Part shown: piece after piece, positions 10,563 through 18,260 of the stretch
How positions within the stretch are numbered: position 1 is the first letter of the stretch
Layout of the letters: each line of letters begins with the position of its first letter
Assembly: GCA_051453625.1 (NCBI GenBank)
Contig: JBOZIK010000001.1
Coordinates: 149,992,507-150,016,529, forward strand
Length of the DNA: 24,023 nucleotides
Origin: Welwitschia mirabilis
Lineage: Eukaryota; Gnetophyta; Gnetopsida; Welwitschiales
Direction of reading: 5' to 3'
Program-made: the position numbers and the translations under genes
Notes under the pieces: model-generated
Databases searched by the model: none
What the model was told of the DNA's origin: nothing
The model's input: the letters and a program-made list of their open reading frames with translations, nothing else

Positions 10563-11123
10563 GGAGTAGCCACATTGAATGTTACTATAGAGTGAAATAA
10601 AAAAATAAGGAAAGCTTTAATTAACATTATAGTGAGTGTTAACATTATGCCACTTCACATTTGTAAGAGGTTTAATTTGGAAAATAGAATAGAACCTACT
10701 TCGGTTATATTAGAATTAGCAAATAAATTAGTTAAAAAACTGTTAGATGTCATTAAAGATTTGGCAATTCAAATAGAAGAGGCTTGCTACCCCATTGAAG
10801 TGATTATCATAGAAATTAAGCATGATAGAGGATATCCTTTACTTCTAGGTAGAGCTTTTTGTATAATAGCCCACTACATCATTAATACAAAAAAAAGAAC
10901 AGTGAAATTTCATTTTAGTAGTAGAAATTTGATAATGAGAGTCTTTGATGTAGCTGAGAAAGATTTAGATGATGATAAGATAAACATTGAGAATAATGTC
11001 AAACCCACTTTATTTTTGCAGCATCACCCACTTGAAAAAAGAGAGCTGAAACCAAATAAGCATATGTTTTATGATGATCAAATTAACAAAGAAGAAGAAA
11101 AGAAACCTTTTGAGTATAAGTAA
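10563..11123 (+). pseudogene. Retropepsin-like protease remnant, unit A2
   Basis: One frame runs from GVATLNVTI through KIRKALINIIVSVNIMPLHI, RIEPTSVILELANKLVKKLL, YPIEVIIIEIKHDRGYPLLL and GRAFCIIAHYIINTKKRT to RVFDVAEKDLDDDKINIE and the tail LFLQHHPLEKRE. It ends in EEEKKPFEYK before TAA at 11121. A TGA interrupts the start (about 10596), and no ATG start can be assigned. The catalytic Asp-x-Gly is gone: relatives have D-x-G where this copy has N-I-I, so it could not cleave. In relatives the polyprotein would go on to reverse transcriptase; here it does not. Confidence 0.88.
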
Positions 11124-11333
11124 GTCTAACTTGTCAAGAAATATCATAAGGAAGATTGTCTATTTCATGAGCCAGAAAGTAAAAATTATAAAATGAATTT
11201 GAAAAAGAAAGATATTTTCAATGGACATAAAGGTAATTTTCTTTGTAATGTTCCTTTTGTATTTCATGAAAATCTTTCACCCAAATTACCTTTTCTCCCC
11301 CCTTTGACTTTAAAAATCTACACTTTGATATGA
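11124..11333 (+). pseudogene. C-terminal extension after protease, unit A2
   Basis: Reading on in the protease frame past TAA at 11121 and 11127, the sequence stays open for about 67 codons (KKYHKEDCLFHEPESKNYK, then IFNGHKGNFLCNVPFVFHEN and LPFLPPLTLKIYTLI) to TGA at 11331. Unit C has the homologous block and also a stop at the codon matching 11127 (20719-20721). So either the protein once ran to about 11333, or it ended at EYKEV and the rest is noncoding. No known domain is recognisable. Confidence 0.4.
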
Positions 11334-13317
11334 CATCATAAAGTATCTCCATTACTTCTCTCTTCATCCAATTTATTTTACATGAAAATAATTATATATC
11401 TCTTATGTTTTATCAATTGGTTAATTTTTGGTTTGGACTCACTTCTCTAGAAAACTTAAGATCATCATAGATTCTTAATTTTTATTTTTGTTCTTTTCAA
11501 TAAAAGTATGCTTTTAGCTTTAGGATTTGAATAAAAGTTTGCTTGGTCTATTTTTTTCTTTTCTGTTTTTGGTTTTTAGAGTTTCTATTTTCATTTTCTA
11601 TTTTCTATTTTTGTTTATGTTTGTAGTTTTTATTTTTTTATTTTGCAAAAATAATCGGTCATTCCCTTTGTTGTCCCCATTACAAGGTGGATGATAGTCC
11701 CTTTTAATAGTTTTTCTATTTTTATATTAATTTTCTATGTTCTATTTCTTTTTCCTATGTATGTTATCCTCTTTGTCATTAAGATGATGAGTAGGACGGT
11801 AGTTAATAAAATGTTGATTTCTATTTGCTATTATTTGAGAAAATATATTTTTATGGCTTTATTGAGATTTTTGGCTTAACTACTTGAGAATTCCAGGAGG
11901 AAAATGGGTAAAAATTGGAATTTCATTAGCAAACCATTTGAATTTTCTCTTAGCCTTTTCCTTTAAAAGATCATTATGGGATTACTTAATCATCTTTCAA
12001 ACTTAACTTAAGTATTTATTTTCATGAAAAGTCTTTTGACTTGGGAATTTTAGTAGTAAGATTGGATTAGGACATTCATATGTTCATAAACTTTAATTGA
12101 AGAAAGATTCTTTATTTTTGTTCTTTTCTCAATGATGAAATGATCTTATTGTTTAAAAGTGTTCTTTTATGTCCTAATCTTTTGACTTTTACCTTTGTAT
12201 TTTGGAGTGTTTGGTCATGTGGAATGTGGTTTTATTTTCAAAAAAAAAAAGTACATAAAGACCATTATGTTTTATTTTTTATCTCAAAAACATGATTATC
12301 ATGATGTCCTATTGTAAGTACACCATGGCAAATATTTCTAAGAGAAGCCTTTGACAGTGTAATATTATAGATATGGGAACTCCACTGGAAGGTCAGTTGC
12401 CATTCTTTACAAGTCCTTACTTCTCTGATAGTGGTTGTACTCTCCTCATCATGGATAATAAAGTTGTATTTAAATTTTGAAGCTGTGGGATTGGTGGTAT
12501 TCCTAGTATCTTCAGAAGCATTGCTTAATTTCTAAGCTCTTAGTATTCATTATTTGAAGCATATTACTTTAGCATCATCATAATCACTGCCTTATCAAAT
12601 GGATATTTTATACACTAAGTCATGCATTTTTTGCATCAAGTGATGTTATGATTACTTTTATTAGAAATTGCTAGGTTAAAATGTTAGAGTGATGAGCTAT
12701 CTTTTATTTATATTATGTCCATTTCTCTTGTTTTTTTTTTTGTGGTTTTATTAGTTATTTCAAAGTCATTCCGTATTTTCATTGCATATTTTCTTGTTTT
12801 AGTTTTTAATAAAGAGTATATTATTGTTTAGATTTGTGTTACTTTTTAGACTTTTGCTATTGTAAAGTACTGCTCATATACTTTTTATGGAGAAACACTT
12901 TTTATTCACATTTTTTTTATTTGTGAAAATATTTCATATCTTTATATTTTTCAAATCTGACATTACTCAGCTTTGCACTTTGTTTTAAAAGTTGTTCTCA
13001 TTTCCATTTCCATTTCCTATCTTCCCACTCCCATTTACCTTCTTTTCTTTATTTGCCAATACAGAACATATTGCCGTTTCTTTGGTAGAGACCCATTTAC
13101 ATGTCTCATTTTCAAAATTTTTAAAGATTTTATGACATAAAATTTTCAAATTTTTCATGCACATTGTGCATTACTTGTCATTTATCTATATGATGTATTT
13201 TTATTAGCCTATCATTATGATTTCCACATTATCTTTTGAAAAAATAAATTGGCTCGTAATTATGGTTTTTCTGCCTTGTTTTTTGTCAAGGACTAACAAA
13301 GGCTAAGTGGAGGGATA
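11334..13317 (+). other. 2-kb 3' tail of unit A2, noncoding, up to the LTR
   Basis: No reverse transcriptase, RNase H or integrase motif is present in any frame. The tail aligns along nearly its whole length with 20925-23007 of unit C. It starts with a TCTCTTCATCCAATTTATTTTAC block and then a T-rich segment (about 11530-11650). Two copies of the inverted-repeat motif follow (11659-11701 and 11758-11800). A stretch at about 12400-12535 stays open in both copies. A conserved end leads into the polypurine tract. The consistent structure suggests this is the family's normal 3' region, not a random deletion in one copy. Confidence 0.65.
13305..13315 (+). promoter_or_regulatory. Polypurine tract before LTR1
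   Basis: AAGTGGAGGGA ends two bases before the TG of LTR1. Polypurine tracts prime plus-strand DNA synthesis in LTR elements. The unit C counterpart is AAGTAAGGGG at 22995-23004, at the same distance from LTR3. Confidence 0.7.
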
Positions 13318-13457
13318 TGTTACGCTGCCAATTTACAATTATTTAATGGATTTTATGAGTTGTTTTACAAGACGTTTATACAGGTTTTGGTGCAATTCCA
13401 AGGATTTTTGAGATACAAGAGGAATTCTTGAAAATTTTCAATTATTATCCAAATTTA

Positions 13458-13628
13458 ATGCATTTAAGGCACTTTTCGATGAACAGAGCTTTCTATGATA
13501 AAACTGCTAAGTTTCTTCTCAAGAAAGATATTAAACAAGACCATCGTTCCCTTTATCATATACATGACAGGCAGGATGATGACTACTTATGTGGACTATT
13601 GAGTCATCATTTTCAAAATATTTTATAA
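13458..13628 (+). CDS. Candidate small ORF inside LTR1
   Basis: An open frame of 56 codons from ATG at 13458 reads MHLRHFSMNRAFYDKTAK, then FLLKKDIKQDHRSL and DDDYLCGLLSHHF. The same frame is open further upstream without an ATG, back to about 13360. LTR2 keeps the homologous frame open for 52 codons (17922-18080) with MHLRHF, FYDKTAKF, KKDIK and GLLSHHF preserved. In the first 26 codons most differences between the two are silent third-base changes. LTR3 has stops. I recognise no protein family. It may be a real short product of the element or a chance frame in AT-rich DNA. Confidence 0.25.
   Translation: MHLRHFSMNRAFYDKTAKFLLKKDIKQDHRSLYHIHDRQDDDYLCGLLSHHFQNIL
13554..13582. repeat. TCATCC/GGATGA inverted-repeat motif, LTR1 copy a
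   Basis: TATCAT, ACATGACAGG and GGATGATGA occur in this order. The homologous site in LTR3 (about 23251-23280) reads GGTCCCCATGACAGGGAGG followed by ATGAC. LTR2 has a diverged version at about 18010-18045. The motif is shared with leaders and tails of the family. Confidence 0.5.
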
Positions 13629-13658
13629 TAGTCTATGTTCCTCATGTGGTCTTGACTA

Positions 13659-13689
13659 TCATCCAGATGACACTAACATGTAATTGTCA
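13659..13689. promoter_or_regulatory. Paired palindromes in LTR1 U3
   Basis: TCATCCAGATGA (13659-13670) overlaps a larger dyad at 13668-13689. The dyad has arms TGACA and TGTCA around a perfect ACATGT core with 3-nt spacers on each side. The dyad is also present in LTR2 (18133-18154), about 100 bp upstream of the TATA box. LTR3 keeps the ACATGT core but has altered arms. Such dyads often bind dimeric proteins, but none can be named. Confidence 0.45.
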
Positions 13690-13783
13690 CTGATAGATTC
13701 TCCCAGTCGTTTCATTTATATTTAAGTGCTAAATCAATGTATGTAACTAGACTTTCTGTCTATCTATTTTTGTTCTAATCTCC

Positions 13784-13792
13784 TATAAATAA
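13784..13792 (+). promoter_or_regulatory. TATA box of LTR1
   Basis: TATAAATAA lies 466 bp into the LTR. The same word is found 470 bp into LTR2 (18252-18260) and 477 bp into LTR3 (23485-23493), followed each time by a C/T-rich CTCYTT-type stretch. This position suits the U3/R boundary. Transcription would start about 30 bp downstream. Confidence 0.75.
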
Positions 13793-14312
13793 GGCCCCCC
13801 TTTTCACTCTCCTTCTCAAATGCACTAGAGATTCTTGTGACAAGAGAGCGAAGGGCAAAAGATCTATTTTATAATCTGGATATTGTTATCATTTTAATAT
13901 AAATCTTAGTTTTATCTTATGTTTGCATTATAGGATTTCTTATGTCCCTTATAGTCTAATGTTGTCCAAGTTCTTATGACAATTTCTTAGATGATGTAGA
14001 TTATCAAGGACAACCTTTGTTAAGGCTAAAAATCAAGTAGGGTTAGGATTCATTTGTATTACATGTTAGTTTAGATTACATATTGCACTTTGCATGGTAG
14101 TTTATTTACTTGCATTGTTACTTATTATTTCTGGTTCCCAAGTTAATTTGTAAAGCAACTTGAGTCTCATACTCATAGACTTCAATGAGATATGAAATTT
14201 GGGTCACTTCCATGATACTAGAGTGATGTCTTATGCATAATATCTATGTTACTTATTAATGACAGAATCTATTTGAACATAAAAGCATGCACAAATACAC
14301 GTCGCAACAAAT

Positions 14313-14327
14313 TGGCGCCATTGCCGA
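14313..14327 (+). promoter_or_regulatory. Primer binding site, tRNA-Asp type
   Basis: TGGCGCCATTGCCGA starts three bases after the CA end of LTR1. Plant Athila and Tat elements use TGGCGCCGTTGCCGGGG, the complement of the 3' end of plant tRNA-Asp. The site here differs by one internal G-to-A change, plus G-to-A changes after the first 14 bases. It would prime minus-strand cDNA synthesis and proves that LTR1 acted as a 5' LTR. Confidence 0.85.
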
Positions 14328-14414
14328 AGAAGTCTATTGAGAGGACTATTGTCATTTAAGTAAGTACATAAAAATTGTATTTGGTTATTTATCTGTAGTG
14401 GCATTGTAATCGTA

Positions 14415-14655
14415 AGTTTTTTATTTGTGGTTTTTATTTTTTTTTTGGTTTTTATTTTTTCATTTTTTTGGTTCTTGGTTTTTATTTTTTCAGTTTTTCA
14501 ATTTTTTCAGTTTTTGGTTTTTCTTTTTTTAGTTTTTTGGTTTTTTTCGGTTTCAGTTTTTATTTTTTTGGTTTTTCAGTTTTTTTAGTTTTTGATTTTT
14601 TATTTTTATTTTTTCTTTTACCATTTTTTTAGTTTTAGTTTTAAGTTTTAATTTT
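14415..14655. repeat. T-rich tract with GGTTTTTATTTTTTCAG-like repeats
   Basis: On the + strand the stretch is dominated by T, with regularly spaced GG and CAG interruptions. Words such as GGTTTTTATTTTTT and CAGTTTTT recur many times with irregular spacing. Weaker T-rich blocks occur at the same place relative to the inverted-repeat motif in the tails (about 11530-11650 and 21060-21170). It is probably an expanded low-complexity part of the leader. Confidence 0.75.
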
Positions 14656-14680
14656 TTATAGAAAAATAGTGGTCTTCCTT

Positions 14681-14931
14681 CCTGTCATCCCCATGATAGA
14701 CAAGATGACTGTGTGCAATTTTAATTTTCTATTTTATTTTTATTTTTATTTTTGGATTTTAATTTTCTACAATAAATTAGTTTCTATCATCTCCTGTGGC
14801 ATCCAAACGACCAGGTGGATGACAGATCTATTTTCTATATTTTTTGCTTTTTGTTTTTATTTTTGGTTTTATTTCTATTTTTTTGGTTTCCGTGTGTGTC
14901 ATCCCCTCTATTATCCCTATGACAGATAATG
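14681..14931. repeat. Cluster of three inverted-repeat motifs in the leader
   Basis: Copy 1 (14681-14713) has GTCATC at 14684-14689 pairing with GATGAC at 14704-14709. Copy 2 (14785-14829) has CTGT, GG, CATCC pairing with GGATG, ACAG, i.e. nine base pairs with a 2-nt bulge (14794-14804 with 14817-14825). Copy 3 (14893-14931) reads GTGTGTCATCCCC, then TTATCCCTATGACAG. All share the core TCATCC / ATGA(T/C)A / GGATGA with the tail and LTR copies. Confidence 0.6.
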
Positions 14932-15207
14932 TTGTTTTTGCTTACAGGAACTATGATGTAGTCAAACTAGAAAAAGTCTTATCAAAAGAAAAAAAGGGCT
15001 ACTGACAGAAGAAAGTATTTAAGAAGGACAGAACATAAAACTTTAGGTGCATACATTATTTTTTTCAAGGTTATTTTATTTTTATCATTTTTAAGAACCT
15101 ACCTTCATCTTGAACTAAAAAGATTATCTTCCTCCCATTCTTCTCAAAAATGAATGGTGATAGAATCACCTGTATAAAAAAATCTCAGAAATTATAAAAA
15201 CTACCTT

Positions 15208-15384
15208 GAGGAAGATAGGAATAAAATAATTAGGAAACTTATTGCTAAATTAAAAAGAAAAGAATCTAAGAATGAAAGTAAGAAAACATTTGGGGAACTT
15301 ATTGCTGAGAAAAGGAGAAGAGAATCCTAGGAGAATGTTAAGAAAATACTTAAAGATCTCTTAGAAGAAAAAGGGAGACCAACA
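15208..15384 (+). pseudogene. gag: gag N-terminal fragment with 20-residue repeats
   Basis: A frame of 59 codons reads EEDRNKIIRKLIAKLKRKES, then KNESKKTFGELIAEKRRRES, one TAG stop, and ENVKKILKDLLEEKGRPT. Three copies of a Lys/Arg/Glu-rich unit, (K/E/D)L(I/L)(A/E) plus a charged tail, repeat every 20 residues (60 bp), and the sequence runs into a gap. RELLANKKR at about 7410 in unit A1 is the same unit just before the capsid-like domain, so this is probably the Gag N-terminus. The composition suggests a charged helix. No start codon is clear; an ATG at about 15150 lies in another frame. Confidence 0.55.
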
Positions 15385-15484
15385 NNNNNNNNNNNNNNNN
15401 NNNNNNNNNNNNNNNNNNNNNNNNNNNNNNNNNNNNNNNNNNNNNNNNNNNNNNNNNNNNNNNNNNNNNNNNNNNNNNNNNNNN
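15385..15484. other. Assembly gap (100 N)
   Basis: Exactly 100 unknown bases, a size often used for gaps of unknown length. To its left is a tandem-repeated Gag N-terminus and to its right the end of an LTR, so the missing part may be several kilobases. Confidence 1.
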
Positions 15485-15624
15485 TTTCCTACTTTGGCCT
15501 TCGATGGATTACAACATTCAGGTTAACTTTTGTCTATATTAGCATGTTATGTATGTGCATTATTATTTGTAATTAATAAGATTATACTTAGGACTTGAAT
15601 ATTGCATAAATATTTACTACAACA
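15485..15624 (+). repeat. 3' end of a fourth, diverged LTR
   Basis: The last bases before 15624 (GACTTGAATATTGCATAAAT, then ACTACAACA) resemble the end of LTR1 (TTGAACATAAAAGCATGCAC, then CGTCGCAACA). A decayed primer binding site follows at the right distance, and the bases after it also match those after the LTR1 primer site. Further left the similarity is weak, and the start is lost in the gap. Confidence 0.5.
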
Positions 15625-15627
15625 TCT

Positions 15628-15641
15628 TAGCACCATTATCA
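15628..15641 (+). promoter_or_regulatory. Decayed tRNA-Asp primer binding site, unit B
   Basis: TAGCACCATTATCA aligns without gaps to TGGCGCCATTGCCG at 14313. All five differences are transitions of the kind produced by cytosine deamination (four G-to-A, one C-to-T). It sits three bases after the CAACA end of the LTR remnant, as at LTR1. Confidence 0.6.
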
Positions 15642-16280
15642 GGAAAGGCTACTTAGATTTTAAGAGTTGTCATTGCTTCTATAAGTATTTTAGTTTGGAT
15701 GCTTACTATAATAGTAGTGTAATAGTAACTGTAGTAGCATAGGTTTCCCATTTCTATAGATCTAGTTTTCTATTTTTTAAATCAAAGTTTATTTTTCTAT
15801 TTTATAATAAAAGTTCATCATTTACTTCATTGTCTAAACAATGTACAATGACAATGGCCTCTATGCCATGAGTTTTCTCTTTCATTTTTCTATTAAAATT
15901 TTTAGGGTTTTATCCCATCATTCCTTTGGTTGTTCAGATGACTTAGGTGGATGATAGTCTATTTTTTAAGTTTTCTATTAGTGTTAGTCTTTCCTTTCTG
16001 TCTTCCACTTTTTATTTTATTGTATTTTTTATTTTTTTATCATTCAGGATATCATCTGGACAATGAAAAGTTTGGCTCTTTATAGATCTAGGACTGAACA
16101 TGAATGGTTAAGTCTAGTAAGAAAGAAAAATACTAGAGGGAGCAGCTATTAATTATTAAAAATATTAGAGAATGTTTAATAAATTTATAAATTAAAACAA
16201 GTAGAAATAGCAAAGGTACTTAAGATTTTAAAATTCCTATAATTTCCACCTTTGTTTCTGTAGAGTTTGATTTTGCTACC
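15642..16280 (+). other. 5' leader of unit B
   Basis: Noncoding leader between the decayed primer site and gag. It holds a nested inverted repeat at 15828-15856 (CATTGTC pairing with GACAATG, with ACAATGTACAAT inside). Two copies of the family motif follow: 15911-15960 (TATCCCATCATTCC, then GATGACTTAGGTGGATGATA) and 16040-16065 (TCATTCAGGATATCATCTGG). It is shorter than the leader after LTR1 and has only small T-rich segments. Confidence 0.55.
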
Positions 16281-17781
16281 ATGTCTACCTCAGTCCAAAA
16301 GCTTAAACAACCTATCTCTCCAAATTTATCCCTTGTTATTGGAAACCCTACTATTACTCCTTCTCAACCCAATACTTATGTCACTCTTAAAGATCTTAGA
16401 GCAACTAAGAAATATAAAATCTAGACTTCTTTTAACTTACATACCAGTGATAATGTATAACTTAATAACTTGAATGCTTATCATACCTTTAATGGAGAAC
16501 CTAATAAAGATCCTTTACAACACATCACTAATATAGAACAACTTGCCCTTACTTTTAGAAATGAAAAGAAATGTATAAGTGATAGAACCTACATGATCAT
16601 CTTTCCCATCACTTTGAGAGATAAAATAAAACTTTGTCTTAGAACGATTTCCCACAAAAGTATAAAATCTTAAAGTCAAGTTTAAAAAGCCTTTATTAAG
16701 ATATTCATTAGTGAAACCACCATCTAGAAGTATAAGAAAGAAGTTACCAACTTTCAAAAATTTCGTAATGAAGATTATGCCTTTAACTAGAAGAGATTCT
16801 TTGTTGCTTTACATTCAAAACCTGTAGATGCCTTTTCATAAGTAGAAATAGTTGACTATTTTTAAAGTGGGTTAAATAGTCATATAAAGTAACTTGTAGA
16901 TTTTTCTTATAGAGGAAACTTATTAAACCAAACACTAGATGATTCTTGAAAGGCGTTGCAAGATTTTGTGGAATTGAGTCAAACCTAACCTAAACCCTCA
17001 TCTAGAGAAAACTAAACCATAGGCAAAACCATTAAAGATCTAAAAGAGGAAAAACATGAAAGGAATGAAACAAAAATAAAATATGAGCCTACTAGTATTA
17101 TTAAGGATTTCATCTCTACTTTAAATAAATACACCCAAATGGTCTTTGATGCTAAAGGGAAAATCAATAAAAATGAAGTTGTAGTTCCAACATATGATTT
17201 ATGTGAAGATAGCTATCATATCATAAAAGATTATTCCTTGATTCCTACCTATAAAGAGAAAATATATGAAAATGTTTATGTCTTTAACCAAAGACCTTTG
17301 TAATACAATTAAAATCACAACTAAAGACAATTCAAAATCAAAACAACTTTTAACATAGGATGAGTAAACAACCAAGCTCTGACAATTTTCAAATACATTA
17401 TCTTGATTTTTAACCCTTTAGATATAGATTTTATCACTTAAACTTTTAATCCAATAACTCAAACAACATGGCAAGCCTTTCAACTCCCAAAACCATAGTG
17501 ATGCTCTTAGGAATTCTGTAGAGAAGTTGAGAAAAACTTAAAAAACCACAAATACAAACATAGAAAACCTTGTAAGCATTTTACAATAAACCATGCTTGT
17601 CAACTAAAGAGCATAAGGGTCTCTTCCTACTAATCTTTACTAAACCCTAACAAAGTAAGAAAAGATTATAAGGTGGTGACAAGAAGTGAAAATGATATAA
17701 CTCCTCCTACTTATGACTCTTTAATGTCACAAAGTGACAAGAATGATGGGGAAGTTAACATAGAAATCCTAGAAAATGATT
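16281..17781 (+). pseudogene. gag: gag remnant, unit B (capsid-like domain, defective knuckle)
   Basis: ATG at 16281 starts a frame, MSTSVQKLKQPISPNLSL, that runs with two stops into the capsid-like domain: NAYHTFNGEPNKDPLQHITN, ISDRTYMIIFPITLRDKIK, SHKSIKS. It continues with FISETTI, NEDYAF, VDYF and the GLNSHIK, LVDFSY and LDDS blocks of Athila/Tat Gag. This is the best candidate start in the family here. The zinc knuckle (17193-17234) has Tyr in place of the first and last Cys (TGT to TAT twice), while the middle Cys and His remain. The linker follows with TAA at 17447-17449 and LRKDYKVVTRSENDIT-like blocks. At 17782 it is cut off by LTR2; protease is not present. Confidence 0.82.
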
Positions 17782-17921
17782 TGTTACGCTGCCAATTTAT
17801 GATTATTGGATGGGTTTTGTGAATTGTTTTGCAAGACTTTCATACAGGTTTAAATGCAAGTCTAAGGATTTCGGAGATATAAGAGGAAATATCAGAAAAG
17901 TGCAGTTATTATCCAAATTTG

Positions 17922-18080
17922 ATGCATTTAAGACATTTTTTAATGAATAGAGATTTTTATGATAAAACAGCTAAGTTTCTTTTCAAGAAAGACATTAAAA
18001 AACACCATTGTATCCTTAGTAATCCACACAATAAGATGGATGATGACTACTTACATGGACTATTGAGTCATCATTTTTAA
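17922..18080 (+). CDS. Candidate small ORF inside LTR2
   Basis: Homologous to the LTR1 frame at 13458: 52 codons from ATG, reading MHLRHFLMNRDFYDKTAK, then FLFKKDIKKHHCIL and MDDDYLHGLLSHHF before TAA. Upstream, the same frame has one TAA where LTR1 has CAA. It shares the LTR1 peptide at most positions despite roughly one base change in six. It overlaps one copy of the inverted-repeat motif. Function unknown; a chance frame cannot be excluded. Confidence 0.25.
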   Translation: MHLRHFLMNRDFYDKTAKFLFKKDIKKHHCILSNPHNKMDDDYLHGLLSHHF

Positions 18081-18251
18081 GATATTTTTTAATAGTCTAT
18101 CATTCCCCATGTCATCTAGATGAATGCCTGGATGACACTAACATGTAACTGTCACTGACAAATTCCCTTAATCATTTCATCTGTTTCTAAATCCTTAATG
18201 GATGCACATAACTATACCTTCTATCTATCCATTTTTGTTTTTTTTTTTTTT

Positions 18252-18260
18252 TATAAATAA
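18252..18260 (+). promoter_or_regulatory. TATA box of LTR2
   Basis: TATAAATAA directly after a long T run (about 18237-18251). It is at the same place as in LTR1, 470 bp into the LTR. Confidence 0.7.

Larger units (their letters stand above)
7021..14309 (+). mobile_element. Athila/Tat-like gag-protease retroelement(s), units A1 and A2 with 3' LTR
   Basis: This is a composite of two related copies on the + strand. A1 (7021-9425) has a leader end, Gag and protease, and runs into an assembly gap. A2 (9919-14309) starts inside the Gag-protease linker and continues through protease, a 2-kb tail, a polypurine tract and LTR1. The overlap between A1 and A2 is offset by about 1580 bp, and the copies differ at roughly one base in five or six. 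They are therefore separate insertions or an old duplication rather than two alleles. Lineage evidence is the linker motif before protease, the protease itself and the tRNA-Asp primer site after LTR1. No RT, RNase H or integrase is present. Confidence 0.75.
13318..14309 (+). repeat. LTR1 (992 bp), complete
   Basis: It starts TGTTACGCTGCCAATTTA and ends CGTCGCAACA. The ends TGTTACG and CGCAACA are inverted repeats with one mismatch, the expected TG...CA form. A polypurine tract abuts it on the left and a tRNA-Asp primer site on the right. It therefore serves both as 3' LTR of unit A2 and as 5' LTR of the next unit. It aligns along its length with LTR2 and LTR3. Compared with both, it lacks 66 bp near 13867, flanked in LTR2 by CTAT direct repeats. 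It keeps more CpG than the other LTRs, which may mean it is younger or less methylated. Confidence 0.9.
14328..15207 (+). other. 5' leader of the unit starting at LTR1
   Basis: Untranslated leader between the primer site and the Gag N-terminus. It begins with ordinary sequence, then has a T-rich block (about 14415-14655), three copies of the inverted-repeat motif (14681-14931), and a purine-rich part from 14960. Long leaders are normal in Athila/Tat elements. Frames seen across the T-rich region give only Phe/Tyr/Leu-rich peptides and are not genes. Confidence 0.6.

Noticed and set aside
11041-11090. FYDDQ peptide as a reverse transcriptase YxDD motif
   Set aside because: It sits in the Glu/Lys-rich C-terminal part of the protease frame, has no other RT block around it, and in C reads differently.
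11691-11879. 62-codon ORF in the A2 tail
   Set aside because: Hydrophobic product of T-rich DNA; the homologous part of the C tail is not open in the same frame.
14669-14929. ORF of 86 codons in the leader
   Set aside because: It arises from T-rich DNA and the inverted-repeat motif, is almost all Phe/Tyr/Leu, and is not kept in the unit B leader.
16267-16473. ORF overlapping the start of gag in unit B
   Set aside because: Another frame of the real gag start at 16281; its Leu-rich peptide has no homologue in the other units.
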